Positions 51,599-60,376 of a stretch of 64,000 nt of DNA are shown one piece after another. How positions within the stretch are numbered: the first letter of the stretch is position 1; each line of letters begins with the position of its first letter. Source of the stretch: Pseudomonadota bacterium. GTDB lineage: Bacteria > Pseudomonadota > Gammaproteobacteria > Steroidobacterales > Steroidobacteraceae. The notes below the pieces were generated by a model. It ran no database searches and had not been told where the DNA came from. It saw nothing but the letters and a program-made list of their open reading frames with translations. Both the position numbers and the translations under genes were made by a program. The stretch covers positions 124,001 to 188,000 of the forward strand of contig JAFEDT010000008.1 of assembly GCA_018241445.1 (NCBI GenBank), in the 5' to 3' direction.

Positions 51599-52579
51599 AT
51601 GAAACCCGCAGTGAATGTTGCGATTACCGGCGCGGCCGGCCAGATCGGTTACGCCCTCGCCTTCCGTGTCGCCGCCGGCGCCCTGCTGGGGCCGGACACC
51701 CGCGTCAACCTGCGTCTGCTGGAGATCACACCCGCGCTGCCCGCGCTGCAGGGCGTGGTGATGGAACTGAACGACTGCGCATTCCCGACACTCGACAAGG
51801 TGCTGGCGACCGACGATTCCAAAGTCGCCTTCCGCGACTGCCAGGTTGCGCTCCTGGTAGGTGCGCGCCCGCGCGGTCCGGGCATGGAGCGCAAGGACCT
51901 GTTGCTCGCCAACGCACAGATTTTCTCGGCGCAGGGCAAGGCGCTGGACGCGGTCGCGGACCGCAAGGTACGGGTGCTGGTGGTGGGCAACCCCGCCAAC
52001 ACCAACGCACTGATTGCGCGCGCCAACGCGCCGGGACTCGACCCGCGCAACTTCACCGCCATGACGCGGCTGGATCACAACCGCGCGCTGTCGCAGCTGG
52101 CGGAAAAAACCGCCAGCCATGTGACCGACATCCGTCGCGTCACCATCTGGGGCAACCACTCCGCCACGCAGTATCCCGACCTGTCGCACGCGACAGTATC
52201 GGGCAAGCCGGCCAGCCAGCTGGTGGACCGGCAGTGGATCGAATCCACCTTCATTCCGGTGGTGCAGCAGCGCGGCGCGGCCATCATCAAGGCACGCGGC
52301 GCCTCCTCGGCCGCCTCGGCCGCCTCCGCCGCGATCGATCACGTGCATACCTGGCTGCACGGCACCGCCGCGGGCGACTGGACCAGCATGGCCGTCCCCT
52401 CCGACGGCAGTTACGGCATCGCCGACGGGGTGATCTATTCCTACCCGGTCACCGTCGAGAACGGCCAGTACCGCATCGTGCAGGGGCTCGCTGTAGATGA
52501 CTTCAGCCGCAAGCGCATGGACGCCACGCACGCGGAGCTGCGCGAGGAACGCGCGGGCGTTAAGGATCTGCTGACATAG
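51599..52579 (+). CDS. mdh: Malate dehydrogenase
   Basis: A 326-residue NAD-dependent malate dehydrogenase of the cytosolic/Thermus-type group: '[20 protein letters not shown]', '[11 protein letters not shown]', '[15 protein letters not shown]', '[12 protein letters not shown]', '[15 protein letters not shown]' and the catalytic His in '[13 protein letters not shown]'. It interconverts malate and oxaloacetate in the TCA cycle. A hairpin element, perhaps the terminator, follows 23 bp after the stop. Confidence 0.97.
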   Translation: MKPAVNVAITGAAGQIGYALAFRVAAGALLGPDTRVNLRLLEITPALPALQGVVMELNDCAFPTLDKVLATDDSKVAFRDCQVALLVGARPRGPGMERKDLLLANAQIFSAQGKALDAVADRKVRVLVVGNPANTNALIARANAPGLDPRNFTAMTRLDHNRALSQLAEKTASHVTDIRRVTIWGNHSATQYPDLSHATVSGKPASQLVDRQWIESTFIPVVQQRGAAIIKARGASSAASAASAAIDHVHTWLHGTAAGDWTSMAVPSDGSYGIADGVIYSYPVTVENGQYRIVQGLAVDDFSRKRMDATHAELREERAGVKDLLT

Positions 52580-52601
52580 CGCAAATGAGCGGACACGAGC
52601 G

Positions 52602-52693
52602 AAAAAGGGTCTTTCCGGGGGCGTCAAAAACCGGGATGTTTTTGCCGCAGGCCCCATGGATGGGTTCACGCCGGCCCCGGAAAGACCCTTTTT
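52602..52693. repeat. Intergenic hairpin element (19-bp perfect inverted repeats)
   Basis: Arms at 52602-52620 (starts AAAAAGGGTC, ends CCGGGG) and 52675-52693 are perfect reverse complements of 19 bases. The 54-base loop contains a second small hairpin (AAAAAC-N6-GTTTTT). The right arm ends in a T-run, so it can act as a terminator for mdh. The size and structure suggest a dispersed intergenic element of the REP/MITE type. Confidence 0.75.
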
Positions 52694-52715
52694 TGATCGG
52701 GGCCGCGGGGGGCGA

Positions 52716-55283
52716 ATGATGATCGGTGCTGCGGTTTCCCTGCTGTTGGTACTGGCGGCGGCGTTTGCGCTGACGCGCATCGGCGGGGTGTTGACGCTGC
52801 TGTTCGTCGCCGCGGTGCTGTTCCTGACCTACCGGCGGCTGTCGCTGCTCGCCTTCACGATCACCTTCTCGGTGCTGCTGGCCGCCTACACCCTGCTGGG
52901 CGCCAGCAGCGCGCCTGCCGGTGTCTGGAAGGGCTTCCTGTGGCTGCTGCTCGCCGGCTTGTGGCTGCTGAACCTGCGCACCCTGCGCCGGGCGCTGGTG
53001 ACGCGTCCGTTCATGAAGGCGTACCTGAAGCTGCTGCCGTCCATGTCGCAGACCGAGCGCGAGGCGCTGGAAGCCGGCACGGTCTGGTGGGACGGCGAGC
53101 TGTTCACCGGCGCGCCGCGCTGGCAGAAGCTGCTGGCGACGCAACCACCGCGGCTGTCGGCGGCGGAGCAGGAGTTCCTCGACGGGCCGTGCGAGGAACT
53201 GTGCCGCATGATCGACGACTGGCACATCACCCACGAACTCGGTGACCTGCCGCCGCAGGTGTGGGAGTACCTCAAGACGCGCGGCTTCTTCGCCATGATC
53301 ATCCCGCGCCGTTACGGTGGCCTGGAGTTCTCCGCCTACGCACACTCGTGCGTTCTCGCCAAGCTCGCCAGCCGCAGCGCCACCGTGTCATCCACGGTCG
53401 CCGTACCCAACTCGCTCGGGCCGGCGGAGCTGCTCAACCACTACGGCACGGAAGAACAGAAGAACCACTACCTGCCGCGCCTGGCGCGTGGCGAGGAAGT
53501 GCCATGCTTCGCGCTCACCGGACCGCGCGCCGGTTCGGACGCCGGCTCCATTCCCGACACCGGTATCGTGTGCCGCGGCCCGTGGCTGGGACGCGAGGTC
53601 CTGGGCCTGCGCCTGAACTTCTCCAAGCGCTACATCACGCTGGCGCCGGTGGCGACGGTCATCGGCCTGGCCTTCCGCATGTTCGATCCCGAGCGGCTGC
53701 TTGGCGGCAACATCGACATTGGCATCACCTGCGCCCTGATCCCGCGCGACACCCCCGGCATCAGCATCGGGCGACGGCACTTTCCGCTCAACGCCCCGTT
53801 CCAGAACGGGCCGATCCAGGGGCACGATGTTTTCGTTCCATTGGACTTCATCATCGGCGGGGTCGAGCGCGCCGGCTCGGGCTGGCGCATGCTGGTGGAA
53901 CAGTTGTCCGTCGGACGCTGCATCTCGCTGCCCTCCAACGCCACCGGCGGCGCCAAGGCGGGCGTGTGGGCCACCGGCGCCTACGCGCGCATCCGCTCCC
54001 AGTTCAACACGCCGATCAGCCGCTTCGAGGGCGTCGAGGCGGTCATTGCGCGCATGGTCGGCCTGACCTACACCATGGACGCGGCGCGCTCGGTCACGGC
54101 CGGCGCCATCGACGGCGGCGAGAAACCCTCGGTGCCCGCGGCCATGTTGAAGTACCACGTGACGGAGATGGGGCGCCAGGTGGCCAACGACGCCATGGAC
54201 GTGCATGGCGGCAAGGGCATCTGCCTGGGACCCAACAACTACCTGGGACGCGCCTACGAAGTGGTGCCGGTGGCGATCACCGTCGAGGGCGCCAACCTGC
54301 TGACGCGCAACCTGATGATTTTCGGCCAGGGCGCCATCCGCTGCCACCCCTTCGTGCTGCGCGAGATGAACTCGGCGCGCGACCCGGACCGCAAGGCGGG
54401 CGTGGCGGCCTTCGATGCCGCCCTGTTCGGCCACATCGGCTTCACGCTGTCCAACGCCGTGCGCTCGCTGCTCATGGCGCTGACGCACGCGCGCTTCACC
54501 CGCGTCCCGGTGCGCGGCCCGACGGCGCGCTACTACCAGCACATCACGCGCTTCTCCGCCTCCTTCGCCTTCGCGGTGGACGTGGCCATGCTGACCCTGG
54601 GCGGTTATCTCAAGAAGAAGGAGAGCCTGTCGGCGCGCCTGGGCGACGTGCTGTCCTACATGTACCTGGCCTCCATGGTGCTGAAGCACCACGAGGACCA
54701 GGGCCGCAAGGATGAGGACCTGCCGGTCGTGGAGTGGGCCTGCCGCAACCTGCTGTACCAGGCGCAGGAGCAGCTGCACGGCTTCCTGCGCAATTTTCCC
54801 AACCGGCCGCTTGCCGGGGTGATGCGCGCATTGATCTTTCCGCGCGGCCGCGTCTATTCCGCCCCGCACGACCGCCTGGGCAGGACAGTTGCGGCGCTGG
54901 TGAGCAATCCTACGGATGCCCGCGAACGGTTGTGCCAGGGCATCTACTGGGCACCCGATCCGGGCAACCCGCTCGGGTTGCTGCAGCAGGCGATGCTGCT
55001 GGCGGTGCAGATGGAGCCGCTTGAACGGCGCATCCGTGTCGAGGGCGTCAAGACCGGCCGCGTCACGGCCCTCGACCTGCCCGGCCGCATCGCGCAGGCC
55101 CTCGCCGCCGGCATCATCACCCCCGCCGAAGCACAGGCACTGCGCAGTTATGATGACAAGGTCATGGCGCTGATCCGCGTGGATGACTTTGACACTGCCG
55201 AGCTCGGCACCCACTCGGCGGCACCCCCGGCCGGGCCGTTGCCGGCCCTGCAGCCGGACGCGGACTTCGCGCGCCGGGCATGA
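52716..55283 (+). CDS. fadE: Membrane-anchored acyl-CoA dehydrogenase FadE
   Basis: About 855 residues (E. coli FadE 814). The N-terminus has two or three membrane helices, followed by an acyl-CoA dehydrogenase core ('FFAMIIPRRYGGLEFSAYAH', 'CFALTGPRAGSDAGSIPDTG', 'DVHGGKGICLGPNNYLGRAY') and the long C-terminal DUF1974 extension of FadE. It catalyses the first, FAD-dependent step of fatty acid beta-oxidation. ATG 52716 is immediately followed by ATG 52719; an upstream ATG at 52656 lies inside the hairpin element and would add 20 residues unlike the family. Confidence 0.95.
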   Translation: MMIGAAVSLLLVLAAAFALTRIGGVLTLLFVAAVLFLTYRRLSLLAFTITFSVLLAAYTLLGASSAPAGVWKGFLWLLLAGLWLLNLRTLRRALVTRPFMKAYLKLLPSMSQTEREALEAGTVWWDGELFTGAPRWQKLLATQPPRLSAAEQEFLDGPCEELCRMIDDWHITHELGDLPPQVWEYLKTRGFFAMIIPRRYGGLEFSAYAHSCVLAKLASRSATVSSTVAVPNSLGPAELLNHYGTEEQKNHYLPRLARGEEVPCFALTGPRAGSDAGSIPDTGIVCRGPWLGREVLGLRLNFSKRYITLAPVATVIGLAFRMFDPERLLGGNIDIGITCALIPRDTPGISIGRRHFPLNAPFQNGPIQGHDVFVPLDFIIGGVERAGSGWRMLVEQLSVGRCISLPSNATGGAKAGVWATGAYARIRSQFNTPISRFEGVEAVIARMVGLTYTMDAARSVTAGAIDGGEKPSVPAAMLKYHVTEMGRQVANDAMDVHGGKGICLGPNNYLGRAYEVVPVAITVEGANLLTRNLMIFGQGAIRCHPFVLREMNSARDPDRKAGVAAFDAALFGHIGFTLSNAVRSLLMALTHARFTRVPVRGPTARYYQHITRFSASFAFAVDVAMLTLGGYLKKKESLSARLGDVLSYMYLASMVLKHHEDQGRKDEDLPVVEWACRNLLYQAQEQLHGFLRNFPNRPLAGVMRALIFPRGRVYSAPHDRLGRTVAALVSNPTDARERLCQGIYWAPDPGNPLGLLQQAMLLAVQMEPLERRIRVEGVKTGRVTALDLPGRIAQALAAGIITPAEAQALRSYDDKVMALIRVDDFDTAELGTHSAAPPAGPLPALQPDADFARRA

Positions 55284-56185
55284 ACGACCTGGCGGCGCCC
55301 GCCCGGCAGCCGATGCCCCGCGCGGCAGCGGCGGGCAAAGTGCACACGCCGGCCGCGCAACCCTGCTGTGACAACTGCGGCGCGCCCGTGCCGGGAAAGT
55401 ATTGCAGCGCCTGCGGCCAGCGCCTGGAGTCGCCGGTGCAATCGCTGCGGCATTTCCTCACCCTCGCGTTCGAGGACGTGACGCACGCCGACTCGCGCCT
55501 GTGGCGCACCCTGCAGGCATTGTTGCTCAGACCCGGACACCTGACACGCGAGTTCCTGCGCGGCCGGCGGGTAGCCTACCTGCCGCCGGTGCGGCTGTAC
55601 CTGGTGTTGTCGGTGGTGTTCTTCCTCTGGGCGGGTGCGACGCAGCACGCGCAGGTCATGAGCCTCGGGGTGCCCGCGGCCAGTGAGTCGCCGCAGCAGC
55701 GTCCGCAGCCGATCTGCACCTTCCAGGGCATGCAGCAGGGCCGCTTGCTGGAGCTTCTGCTGCACGCCTGCCAGCGCGCCACGCGCGACAGAGGCCAATC
55801 GCTGCAGGAGGCCTTCATGCACAACGTGCCGCGGGCCATGTTCCTGTTCCTGCCATTGCTCGCCGCGGCGATGCTGTTGCTGTACTGGCGGCCGCGGCGC
55901 TACTACGTCGAGCACCTGTTGTGGCTGGTCCATAACCACGCCTTCGCGTTTCTGCTGGCGCCGATCGTGTGGCTGCTCACCTGGCTGGTGCCGGGCGTTG
56001 CCGGTGGGCTGGCCGCGGCCGCCTGGCTGTATGTGGCGTGGTACGCCTGGCGCTCGATGCGGGTGGTCTACGGCCAGAAACCCGGCCGCACGCTGCTGAA
56101 GCTGACGGCAGTCGGGTTCTTTTACTTCCTCGCCGGTGTAATCATGGTAGTGATCACCAGCGTGTACAGCTTCCTGACGGTGTAA
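55280..56185 (+). CDS. DUF3667 membrane protein with N-terminal zinc ribbon
   Basis: A 301-residue protein whose ATG overlaps the fadE stop (ATGA). Residues about 29-47 hold a CxxC...CxxC zinc ribbon ('CCDNCGAPVPGKYCSACGQR'), followed by the DUF3667 segment 'VTHADSRLWRTLQALLLRPG' and about five membrane helices. Function is unknown. Coupling to fadE suggests it belongs to the same lipid-related transcription unit. Confidence 0.87.
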   Translation: MNDLAAPARQPMPRAAAAGKVHTPAAQPCCDNCGAPVPGKYCSACGQRLESPVQSLRHFLTLAFEDVTHADSRLWRTLQALLLRPGHLTREFLRGRRVAYLPPVRLYLVLSVVFFLWAGATQHAQVMSLGVPAASESPQQRPQPICTFQGMQQGRLLELLLHACQRATRDRGQSLQEAFMHNVPRAMFLFLPLLAAAMLLLYWRPRRYYVEHLLWLVHNHAFAFLLAPIVWLLTWLVPGVAGGLAAAAWLYVAWYAWRSMRVVYGQKPGRTLLKLTAVGFFYFLAGVIMVVITSVYSFLTV

Positions 56186-56200
56186 CCCAAGGAGACTCCA

Positions 56201-56626
56201 ATGCGTACCCTGTTAGCTGCCTGCCTTGCCCTGCTGCTGTGCGGCGCCGCCGTCGGCGCCGAGGAGCGCACACCCTCGCCCCCGGGGGCGCAGACCTACA
56301 TCATCAGTCCCCACGACGGCGCGCGGGTGCACAATCCGTTCAAGGTGCAGTTCGGCCTCAGTGGAATGGGTGTGGCTCCCGCGGGGGTCAGGTTCGAGAA
56401 CACCGGCCACCACCACCTGCTCATAGACACCGGGGTGCCCGCCGATCTGGGCGCGCCGCTGCCCACCAGCGACAGCGTCCGCCACTTCGGCAAGGGCCAG
56501 ACGGAGACCATGCTCACCCTGCCGCCGGGCCGGCACACGCTGCAGCTGATCGTCGGCGACCAGAACCACGTGCCGCTGGATCCGCCGGTGATCTCGAAGA
56601 AGATCACCGTCAAGGTCGTCAGGTAA
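56201..56626 (+). CDS. DUF4399 periplasmic protein
   Basis: A 141-residue protein with a clear signal peptide ('LLAACLALLLCGAAVGAEE') and a beta-sandwich DUF4399 domain ('YIISPHDGARVHNPFKVQFG', 'GHHHLLIDTGVP', 'LQLIVGDQNHVPLDPPVISK'). The clustered His residues could bind metal. It is preceded by AAGGAGA and followed by dinB after 9 bp. No biochemical role is known to me. Confidence 0.85.
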   Translation: MRTLLAACLALLLCGAAVGAEERTPSPPGAQTYIISPHDGARVHNPFKVQFGLSGMGVAPAGVRFENTGHHHLLIDTGVPADLGAPLPTSDSVRHFGKGQTETMLTLPPGRHTLQLIVGDQNHVPLDPPVISKKITVKVVR

Positions 56627-56635
56627 AGCGCATCC

Positions 56636-57781
56636 GTGACCCGCGCGGTCCTGCACGTCGACATGGACGCGTTCTACGCGTCGGTGGAACAGCGTGACGA
56701 TCCGCGCCTCGCCGGCCGGCCGCTGGTGGTCGGCGGCGCCAGCGGCCGCGGCGTGGTTGCCGCGGCGAGCTACGAGGTGCGCCGCTTCGGCGTGCGCTCG
56801 GCCATGCCGATGAGTACGGCGCTGCGGCTGTGTCCGCAGGCGATTGTGGTCGCGCCGCGCATGCAACGTTACCGCGAGGTGTCGCGCCAGGTGTTCGGGG
56901 TGTTTCACGCAATCACCCCGTTGGTGCAGGGCCTGTCACTGGACGAGGCCTACCTGGACGTCAGCGCCAGCCAGGAGCCTCCCGGTGGTGCCGCCGCGAT
57001 CGCCCGCCACATCAAGACACGCATCCGCGAGCTGACCGGACTGTCGGCCTCCGTGGGTGTCGCGCCCAACAAGCTGGTGGCCAAGATCGCTTCCGACCTG
57101 GAGAAGCCCGACGGCCTCACGGTGGTGGAGCCGGCGCGGGTGCTGGAGGTGCTCGGGCCGCTTTCGGTGCGCCGCCTGCCGGGACTCGGGCGCAAGACCG
57201 GCGCGCGGGTCGAGGCGGCGGGCATTGCGACCCTGGGAGAGCTGCGCTGCGCGACCGATGCCGTGTTGTGGCCGCTGTTCGGCCGCTACAGCGCCCTGGT
57301 GCGCGCGCGCGCAGCGGGCATCGACGATCGCCCGGTCTCGCCCGACCTGCCGGACAAGTCCCTGAGCGCCGAGGACACCTTTGCCCGCGACCAGGGAGAC
57401 CCGCGCACCCTGCAACAGGAACTGTCGCGGTTGGCGGGACTGGCGGTGCAGCGGCTGCGGGGGCGCGGGCTTGCGGCCGGGTGCGTCGGCGTCAAGATCC
57501 GCCGCGGCGACTTCACCACCTTCACGCGCCAGCGCGCCATAGCGCCGCCCAGCGACGAGGCACGCACGGTGAGCGCGGTCGCCGCCGAACTGCTGGAGCA
57601 GTGGTTGCGCGACAACCGCGGGGTGAAGCTGCGCCTGCTGGGCGTGGTGCTCACCGAGCTGGCGCCGGCCGCGCAGCTGGCGCTGTTCGGGCACGACAGC
57701 GCCCGCGTAGCAAGCACCGTGCAGCAGGCCCAGGCGCGATTCGGAGAACGGGCGCTGCGGCGCGGCAGCACCATCGAGTAG
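56636..57781 (+). CDS. dinB: DNA polymerase IV
   Basis: A 381-residue Y-family translesion polymerase: 'VLHVDMDAFYASVEQRDDP' with the first metal-binding Asp and steric-gate region, 'SLDEAYLDVS' with the catalytic Asp-Glu, 'SASVGVAPNKLVAKIASDLE', HhH-type thumb 'LPGLGRKTGARVEAAGI', and a little-finger domain. The start is GTG. No LexA-box is visible within the short 9-bp gap, so SOS control would have to act from further upstream. Confidence 0.95.
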   Translation: MTRAVLHVDMDAFYASVEQRDDPRLAGRPLVVGGASGRGVVAAASYEVRRFGVRSAMPMSTALRLCPQAIVVAPRMQRYREVSRQVFGVFHAITPLVQGLSLDEAYLDVSASQEPPGGAAAIARHIKTRIRELTGLSASVGVAPNKLVAKIASDLEKPDGLTVVEPARVLEVLGPLSVRRLPGLGRKTGARVEAAGIATLGELRCATDAVLWPLFGRYSALVRARAAGIDDRPVSPDLPDKSLSAEDTFARDQGDPRTLQQELSRLAGLAVQRLRGRGLAAGCVGVKIRRGDFTTFTRQRAIAPPSDEARTVSAVAAELLEQWLRDNRGVKLRLLGVVLTELAPAAQLALFGHDSARVASTVQQAQARFGERALRRGSTIE

Positions 57782-57791
57782 CATCGCAGGC

Positions 57792-59420
57792 ATGTACCTC
57801 AAGTTTTTCGGCCTGAACGAGAAACCGTTCGCGATCACGCCCGATCCGCGCTATCTCTACCTGAGCGAACGGCATGCCGAGGCGCTGGCGCACCTGCTGT
57901 ACGGCATCAACGAGGCCGGCGGTTTCGTGCAGCTCACCGGCGAGGTCGGCACCGGCAAGACCACCATCGTGCGCTCGCTGCTGGCGCAGACACCGCGCAA
58001 CGCCGAGATCGCGTTGATCCTGAACCCGCGCATGACTGCGCCGGAGTTCCTGCTGACCATATGCGAAGAGCTGGGCATCGGCGTCCCGGACACCGCCGTC
58101 GGCAGCCTCAAGGACCTGGTCGACATCCTCAGCCACTACCTGCTGCGCGCCCACGCCGCCGGCCGGCGCGTGGTGCTGGTGGTGGACGAGGCGCAGAACC
58201 TGGCCCCGGAGGTGCTGGAGCAGGTGCGGCTGCTGACCAACCTGGAAACCAACACCCAGAAGCTGCTGCAGATCATCCTTATCGGGCAGCCGGAACTGCG
58301 CGAGCTGCTCTCCGGCCACGAACTGCGCCAGCTGGCGCAGCGCATCACCGGCCGCTATCACCTGAACCCGCTGTCGCGGGAGGAGACGCAGGCCTACGTA
58401 CGGCACCGGCTGCGTGTCGCCGGCGCCACCTCCGACATCATCAATCCCTACGCCCTCGCCGAGATCTACCGCCTGTCGCAGGGCGTGCCGCGCGTCATCA
58501 ATGTCATCTGCGACCGGGCGCTGCTGGGCGCCTACTCCATGGACCGGCACCGCGTTACCGCCCCCCTGGTCCGCCATGCCGCCGGCGAGGTGTTCGGCCG
58601 GCGACTGTCCCCGCCATGGCTGCCGTGGGCATTGACCGCCGCGGTCGCGGCACTGCTGGTTGGGGCTACCGTGGCGCTGTGGAACCTCCGCACCCTGCAC
58701 GTACGCGCCGCGACCGCGCCGGCGCGGATCACCGCTGCGCGCTCCGCCGTGCCAACCGCGCCGCCCGCCTCGCCCGCCGCCACGGCTTCGCTCAGTGACC
58801 TGATCGCCCGCCACCCGGCGCAGACGGATACCGACAGCGCCTTCGGCGCGCTGTTCGCGCTGTGGGGAGCGAAGTACCAGCGCGGCAGCACCGACCCCTG
58901 CACCCAGGCGCAGGCACAGGGGCTGGAGTGCGCCACCGAACGCGGCTCCTTCGGGCAACTGCGCCTCTACAACCGTCCGGCGATCCTGCAGCTCACTGAC
59001 CCCGCCGGCTCCAGCTACCAGGTGGTGCTGACCGGGCTCGATGACGAAACCGCGCGGCTTTCCCTGGGTGGCACGCAGTTGGTGAAGCTGACCGACCTGT
59101 CGCGTTACTGGCTGGGTGACTTCATCGTCCTGTGGCGCCCGGCCGCGACACCGGTGCGCGCCCTGTCGCCCGGCATGCGCGGCGGCGAGGTGCGCTGGCT
59201 GCGCCAGAGCCTGCAGCAATTGCACGGCGGACACGGCGCCGGCAATGCCAGCGACGTCTTCGATTCGGAGCTGGGCACGCAGGTGCGCGACTTCCAGCGC
59301 CAGCACCAGCTCACCGTCGACGGCATCGCCGGCGTGCAGACACAGCTCGCGCTCGCCGGCGCCGTGGCCGCGCCCGGCACGCCCCTGCTGTCGGCCAACA
59401 ACACCAACCCTGGCGGGTGA
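57792..59420 (+). CDS. gspA: ExeA/GspA-type AAA ATPase with peptidoglycan-binding domain
   Basis: A 542-residue protein. The AAA+ domain opens 'YLKFFGLNEKPFAITPDPRY' and has Walker A 'GEVGTGKTT' and Walker B 'VVLVVDEAQN'. A membrane helix follows at about 275-297, then a periplasmic C39-like region, and a C-terminal PG_binding_1 domain ('GMRGGEVRWLRQSLQQLHGG', 'TVDGIAGVQTQLAL'). In ExeAB systems it remodels peptidoglycan so the type II secretin can assemble. gspB follows after 3 bp; no other gsp genes are in the window. Confidence 0.93.
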   Translation: MYLKFFGLNEKPFAITPDPRYLYLSERHAEALAHLLYGINEAGGFVQLTGEVGTGKTTIVRSLLAQTPRNAEIALILNPRMTAPEFLLTICEELGIGVPDTAVGSLKDLVDILSHYLLRAHAAGRRVVLVVDEAQNLAPEVLEQVRLLTNLETNTQKLLQIILIGQPELRELLSGHELRQLAQRITGRYHLNPLSREETQAYVRHRLRVAGATSDIINPYALAEIYRLSQGVPRVINVICDRALLGAYSMDRHRVTAPLVRHAAGEVFGRRLSPPWLPWALTAAVAALLVGATVALWNLRTLHVRAATAPARITAARSAVPTAPPASPAATASLSDLIARHPAQTDTDSAFGALFALWGAKYQRGSTDPCTQAQAQGLECATERGSFGQLRLYNRPAILQLTDPAGSSYQVVLTGLDDETARLSLGGTQLVKLTDLSRYWLGDFIVLWRPAATPVRALSPGMRGGEVRWLRQSLQQLHGGHGAGNASDVFDSELGTQVRDFQRQHQLTVDGIAGVQTQLALAGAVAAPGTPLLSANNTNPGG

Positions 59421-59423
59421 CCG

Positions 59424-60185
59424 ATGTCGTTCATCCTCGACGCCCTGAAGAAGTCCGAATCCGACCGGCAGCGGCACAGCGGCCCGGCGCTGTTTGAAGT
59501 GCGCGTAGCGCCGCCACGCACCGGCCTGCCACCGTGGGCCATTGCGGTCGTTGCGCTGCTGGTGGTGAACCTGGGCGTCGTGATGTGGATGCTGCTGCGA
59601 CACCGACCGGCGGCGGCGGTACCTTCAGCCGCACCCGGCATTGCCGCGGCGCCCGCTGCGCAGACTGCTGCGGCATCTGCCGCGGCGCCGGCTGCACAGA
59701 CTCCTGCGGCCTCACCAACCCTCGCGCCTGCCAGCACGGCCCCAGCCAGTGCGACGGCCGGCAGTGCGGCCCCGGGCCCGTCGCTATCCTTCGCGGCGCC
59801 TGCCCTGGCGGGCGCCGCCGCCAGCTCCGGCCCGCCGCCGGCGCTACCGGTTCCGCCAGCCGATTCCTCCGCCGACGGCGAGGATCCGCAGGACTATGCG
59901 CCCGCGACCGAGCAGCCGGGAGGAACAGGCGGCGTGCACGTGCGGCGCGCTACCGCCGAGGGGGTGCCGCTGTATCACGATGCGCCCGTCACGGCGAGCC
60001 TGCCGCCACTGCACCTGGACCTGCACGTCTATGCCGCGCGCCCCGCGGACCGGTTCGTCATGATCAATATGCACAAGCTGCGCCAGGGCGAGATGCTGCC
60101 GGACGGGGTGCGGGTAGATGACATAACACCTGACGGCGCCGTCCTGTCATACAACGGCTCGAGGTTCCTGCTGCCGCGCGAATGA
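59424..60185 (+). CDS. gspB: GspB/ExeB-type secretion accessory protein
   Basis: A 253-residue protein with the conserved N-terminus 'SFILDALKKSESDRQRHS', a membrane helix at about 35-55 ('WAIAVVALLVVNLGVVMWML'), a Pro/Ala-rich periplasmic linker of about 100 residues, and a C-terminal GspB domain ('LHLDLHVYAARPADRFVMIN', 'GVRVDDITPDGAVLSYNGSR'). It partners ExeA in secretin assembly. The linker length should let it cross the periplasm. Confidence 0.9.
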   Translation: MSFILDALKKSESDRQRHSGPALFEVRVAPPRTGLPPWAIAVVALLVVNLGVVMWMLLRHRPAAAVPSAAPGIAAAPAAQTAAASAAAPAAQTPAASPTLAPASTAPASATAGSAAPGPSLSFAAPALAGAAASSGPPPALPVPPADSSADGEDPQDYAPATEQPGGTGGVHVRRATAEGVPLYHDAPVTASLPPLHLDLHVYAARPADRFVMINMHKLRQGEMLPDGVRVDDITPDGAVLSYNGSRFLLPRE

Positions 60186-60376
60186 CCCGCTTCACAGATA
60201 TTCCGCCCGGTTGACGACAGGCGGCGAGCCTTAAGTCATCTTGTGGCGGCTGTGTCCGCCGTGGCCCCGACTGTCCGCCGCCCCGAGGACCCTGGCGCCC
60301 GCGCGGCCGCCGGGGCAGCAGGGACTGCCTGTCATCGGCAGGCACGCACCATGCGGGAAATGCAGGAGGGCCGCGT

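Noticed and set aside
57651..59603. A 650-codon open frame antisense to gspA
   Set aside because: The plus strand encodes a complete ExeA-type ATPase with all motifs; the antisense frame has no recognisable domain.
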